A stretch of 13,620 bases of DNA from contig CAMOFU010000034.1 of assembly GCA_946613705.1 (NCBI GenBank), positions 1 to 13,620 on the forward strand, written 5' to 3'. Below are positions 13,149 to 13,620 of this stretch, in pieces. The first letter of the stretch is position 1, and each line of letters starts with the position of its first letter. A program made the position numbers and the translations under genes. Under the pieces are notes generated by a model. It saw nothing but the letters and a program-made list of their open reading frames with translations, was not told the origin of the DNA and did no database searches. The stretch comes from an uncultured Clostridia bacterium. GTDB lineage: Bacteria; Bacillota; Clostridia; Oscillospirales; Ruminococcaceae.

Positions 13149-13620
13149 ATGAGGATAGTTGTTTTTTCCGACACACACGGAAGCTTCATGGCTGCCGATA
13201 CGATAGTGAAGTCCAATCCTCTCTGTGACCATTTCATCTTCCTGGGTGACGGCATGGAGGAGATCGAGCATATCATGAATATCTACCCCGAGAAGAGATT
13301 CCACTGCGTCGCGGGCAACTGCGACAGCTGCGATACACCCTCGTCACTTACGATAGAGCTTTTCAACACCAAGATCTTTATGACCCACGGGCATCATTAC
13401 AATGTCCGTGAATCGCATGAAGCGCTTGTTGCGCGTGCAAGAGAGGACAGCGCTCAGGTGATACTGTACGGTCACACGCACTGCCGATACTACAAATACT
13501 CCAAGGGCTTCCATATCCTGAACCCGGGGAGCGCCTTCCAACCGAAGGACGGGCTGCCCCCGGGATATGCGATCATCGACCTCACGCCCTGCGGCATCAA
13601 CTTTATGCATATCGATGTTT
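13149..13620 (+). CDS. YfcE/MJ0936-family metallophosphoesterase (C-terminus cut by window edge)
   Basis: This calcineurin-like phosphodiesterase of the YfcE/MJ0936 family is a two-metal (Mn or Ni) cytoplasmic hydrolase of phosphodiester bonds; the natural substrate is usually unknown. I translated 157 codons to the window end. Metal-site motifs in order are SDTHG (Asp8, His10), GDG (Asp34), GNCD (Asn57), MTHGHH (His80) and GHTH (His109, His111), followed by NPGS at 125-128. These match the family, where GNCD is the normal form. Family members are about 155-185 aa, so only a few residues should be missing. The start has GAGGAG 8 nt upstream. It is transcribed away from the maturation operon and is probably unrelated to it; in many Firmicutes this gene follows rph and an RdgB-type gene, which could not be checked here. 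Confidence 0.93.
   Translation, partial: MRIVVFSDTHGSFMAADTIVKSNPLCDHFIFLGDGMEEIEHIMNIYPEKRFHCVAGNCDSCDTPSSLTIELFNTKIFMTHGHHYNVRESHEALVARAREDSAQVILYGHTHCRYYKYSKGFHILNPGSAFQPKDGLPPGYAIIDLTPCGINFMHIDV

Noticed and set aside
13317..13325. GNCD instead of GNHD in the metallophosphoesterase as a lost metal ligand
   Set aside because: GNCD is the usual form in the YfcE/MJ0936 family, so the site is normal.

Overview
The window looks like chromosomal DNA of an anaerobic, hydrogen-producing Clostridia member, most plausibly a Ruminococcus-type (Oscillospiraceae) bacterium. The reasons are strong GGAGG-type ribosome sites, TTGNNN/TATAAT promoters, [FeFe]-hydrogenase maturation genes with a TM1266-type partner gene, and a moderately GC-rich coding style. 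The genus is inferred from general familiarity; no marker gene is present.

Layout, read in the direction of transcription. A divergent promoter region (about 12918-13148) separates a rightward metallophosphoesterase gene (13149 to the window end) from one long leftward gene train. The train begins with an unrecognised 196-aa gene (12917-12327) and a TM1266-type small regulator-like gene (12294-12049). Next come a leader with a strong intrinsic terminator (11965-11932) and hydF (11911-10709). A 42-bp heptamer repeat separates hydF from hydE (10666-9599). Two consecutive nitrogenase-like modules follow, each made of a NifH-like ATPase gene, a long component-1 gene and a short component-1 gene: module 1 at 9602-6356 and module 2 at 6359-3273. 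The train ends with hypF (3265-920), hypC (917-708) and hypD (711 to the left edge, truncated).

From hydE to hypD every junction is an overlap of 4 or 8 nt or a gap of at most 9 nt, so these genes are almost certainly one translationally coupled operon. HydE and HydF build the [2Fe] subsite of [FeFe] hydrogenase. HypF, HypC and HypD normally build the Fe(CN)2CO unit of [NiFe] hydrogenase. The six nitrogenase-like genes resemble the reductase systems of the NifH/NifDK, BchLNB and CfbCD superfamily. They lack the Cys that holds the nitrogenase M-cluster, so nitrogen fixation is unlikely.

The combination is the main discovery candidate: half of the [FeFe] maturation set (no hydG in view), the cyanide/CO-iron arm of the [NiFe] set, and a doubled nitrogenase-like reductase. 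One testable idea is an alternative, HydG-independent route to an Fe-CO/CN cofactor, or a new diatomic-ligand metallocofactor pathway. No tRNA, rRNA, CRISPR array, transposase or prophage gene was seen.
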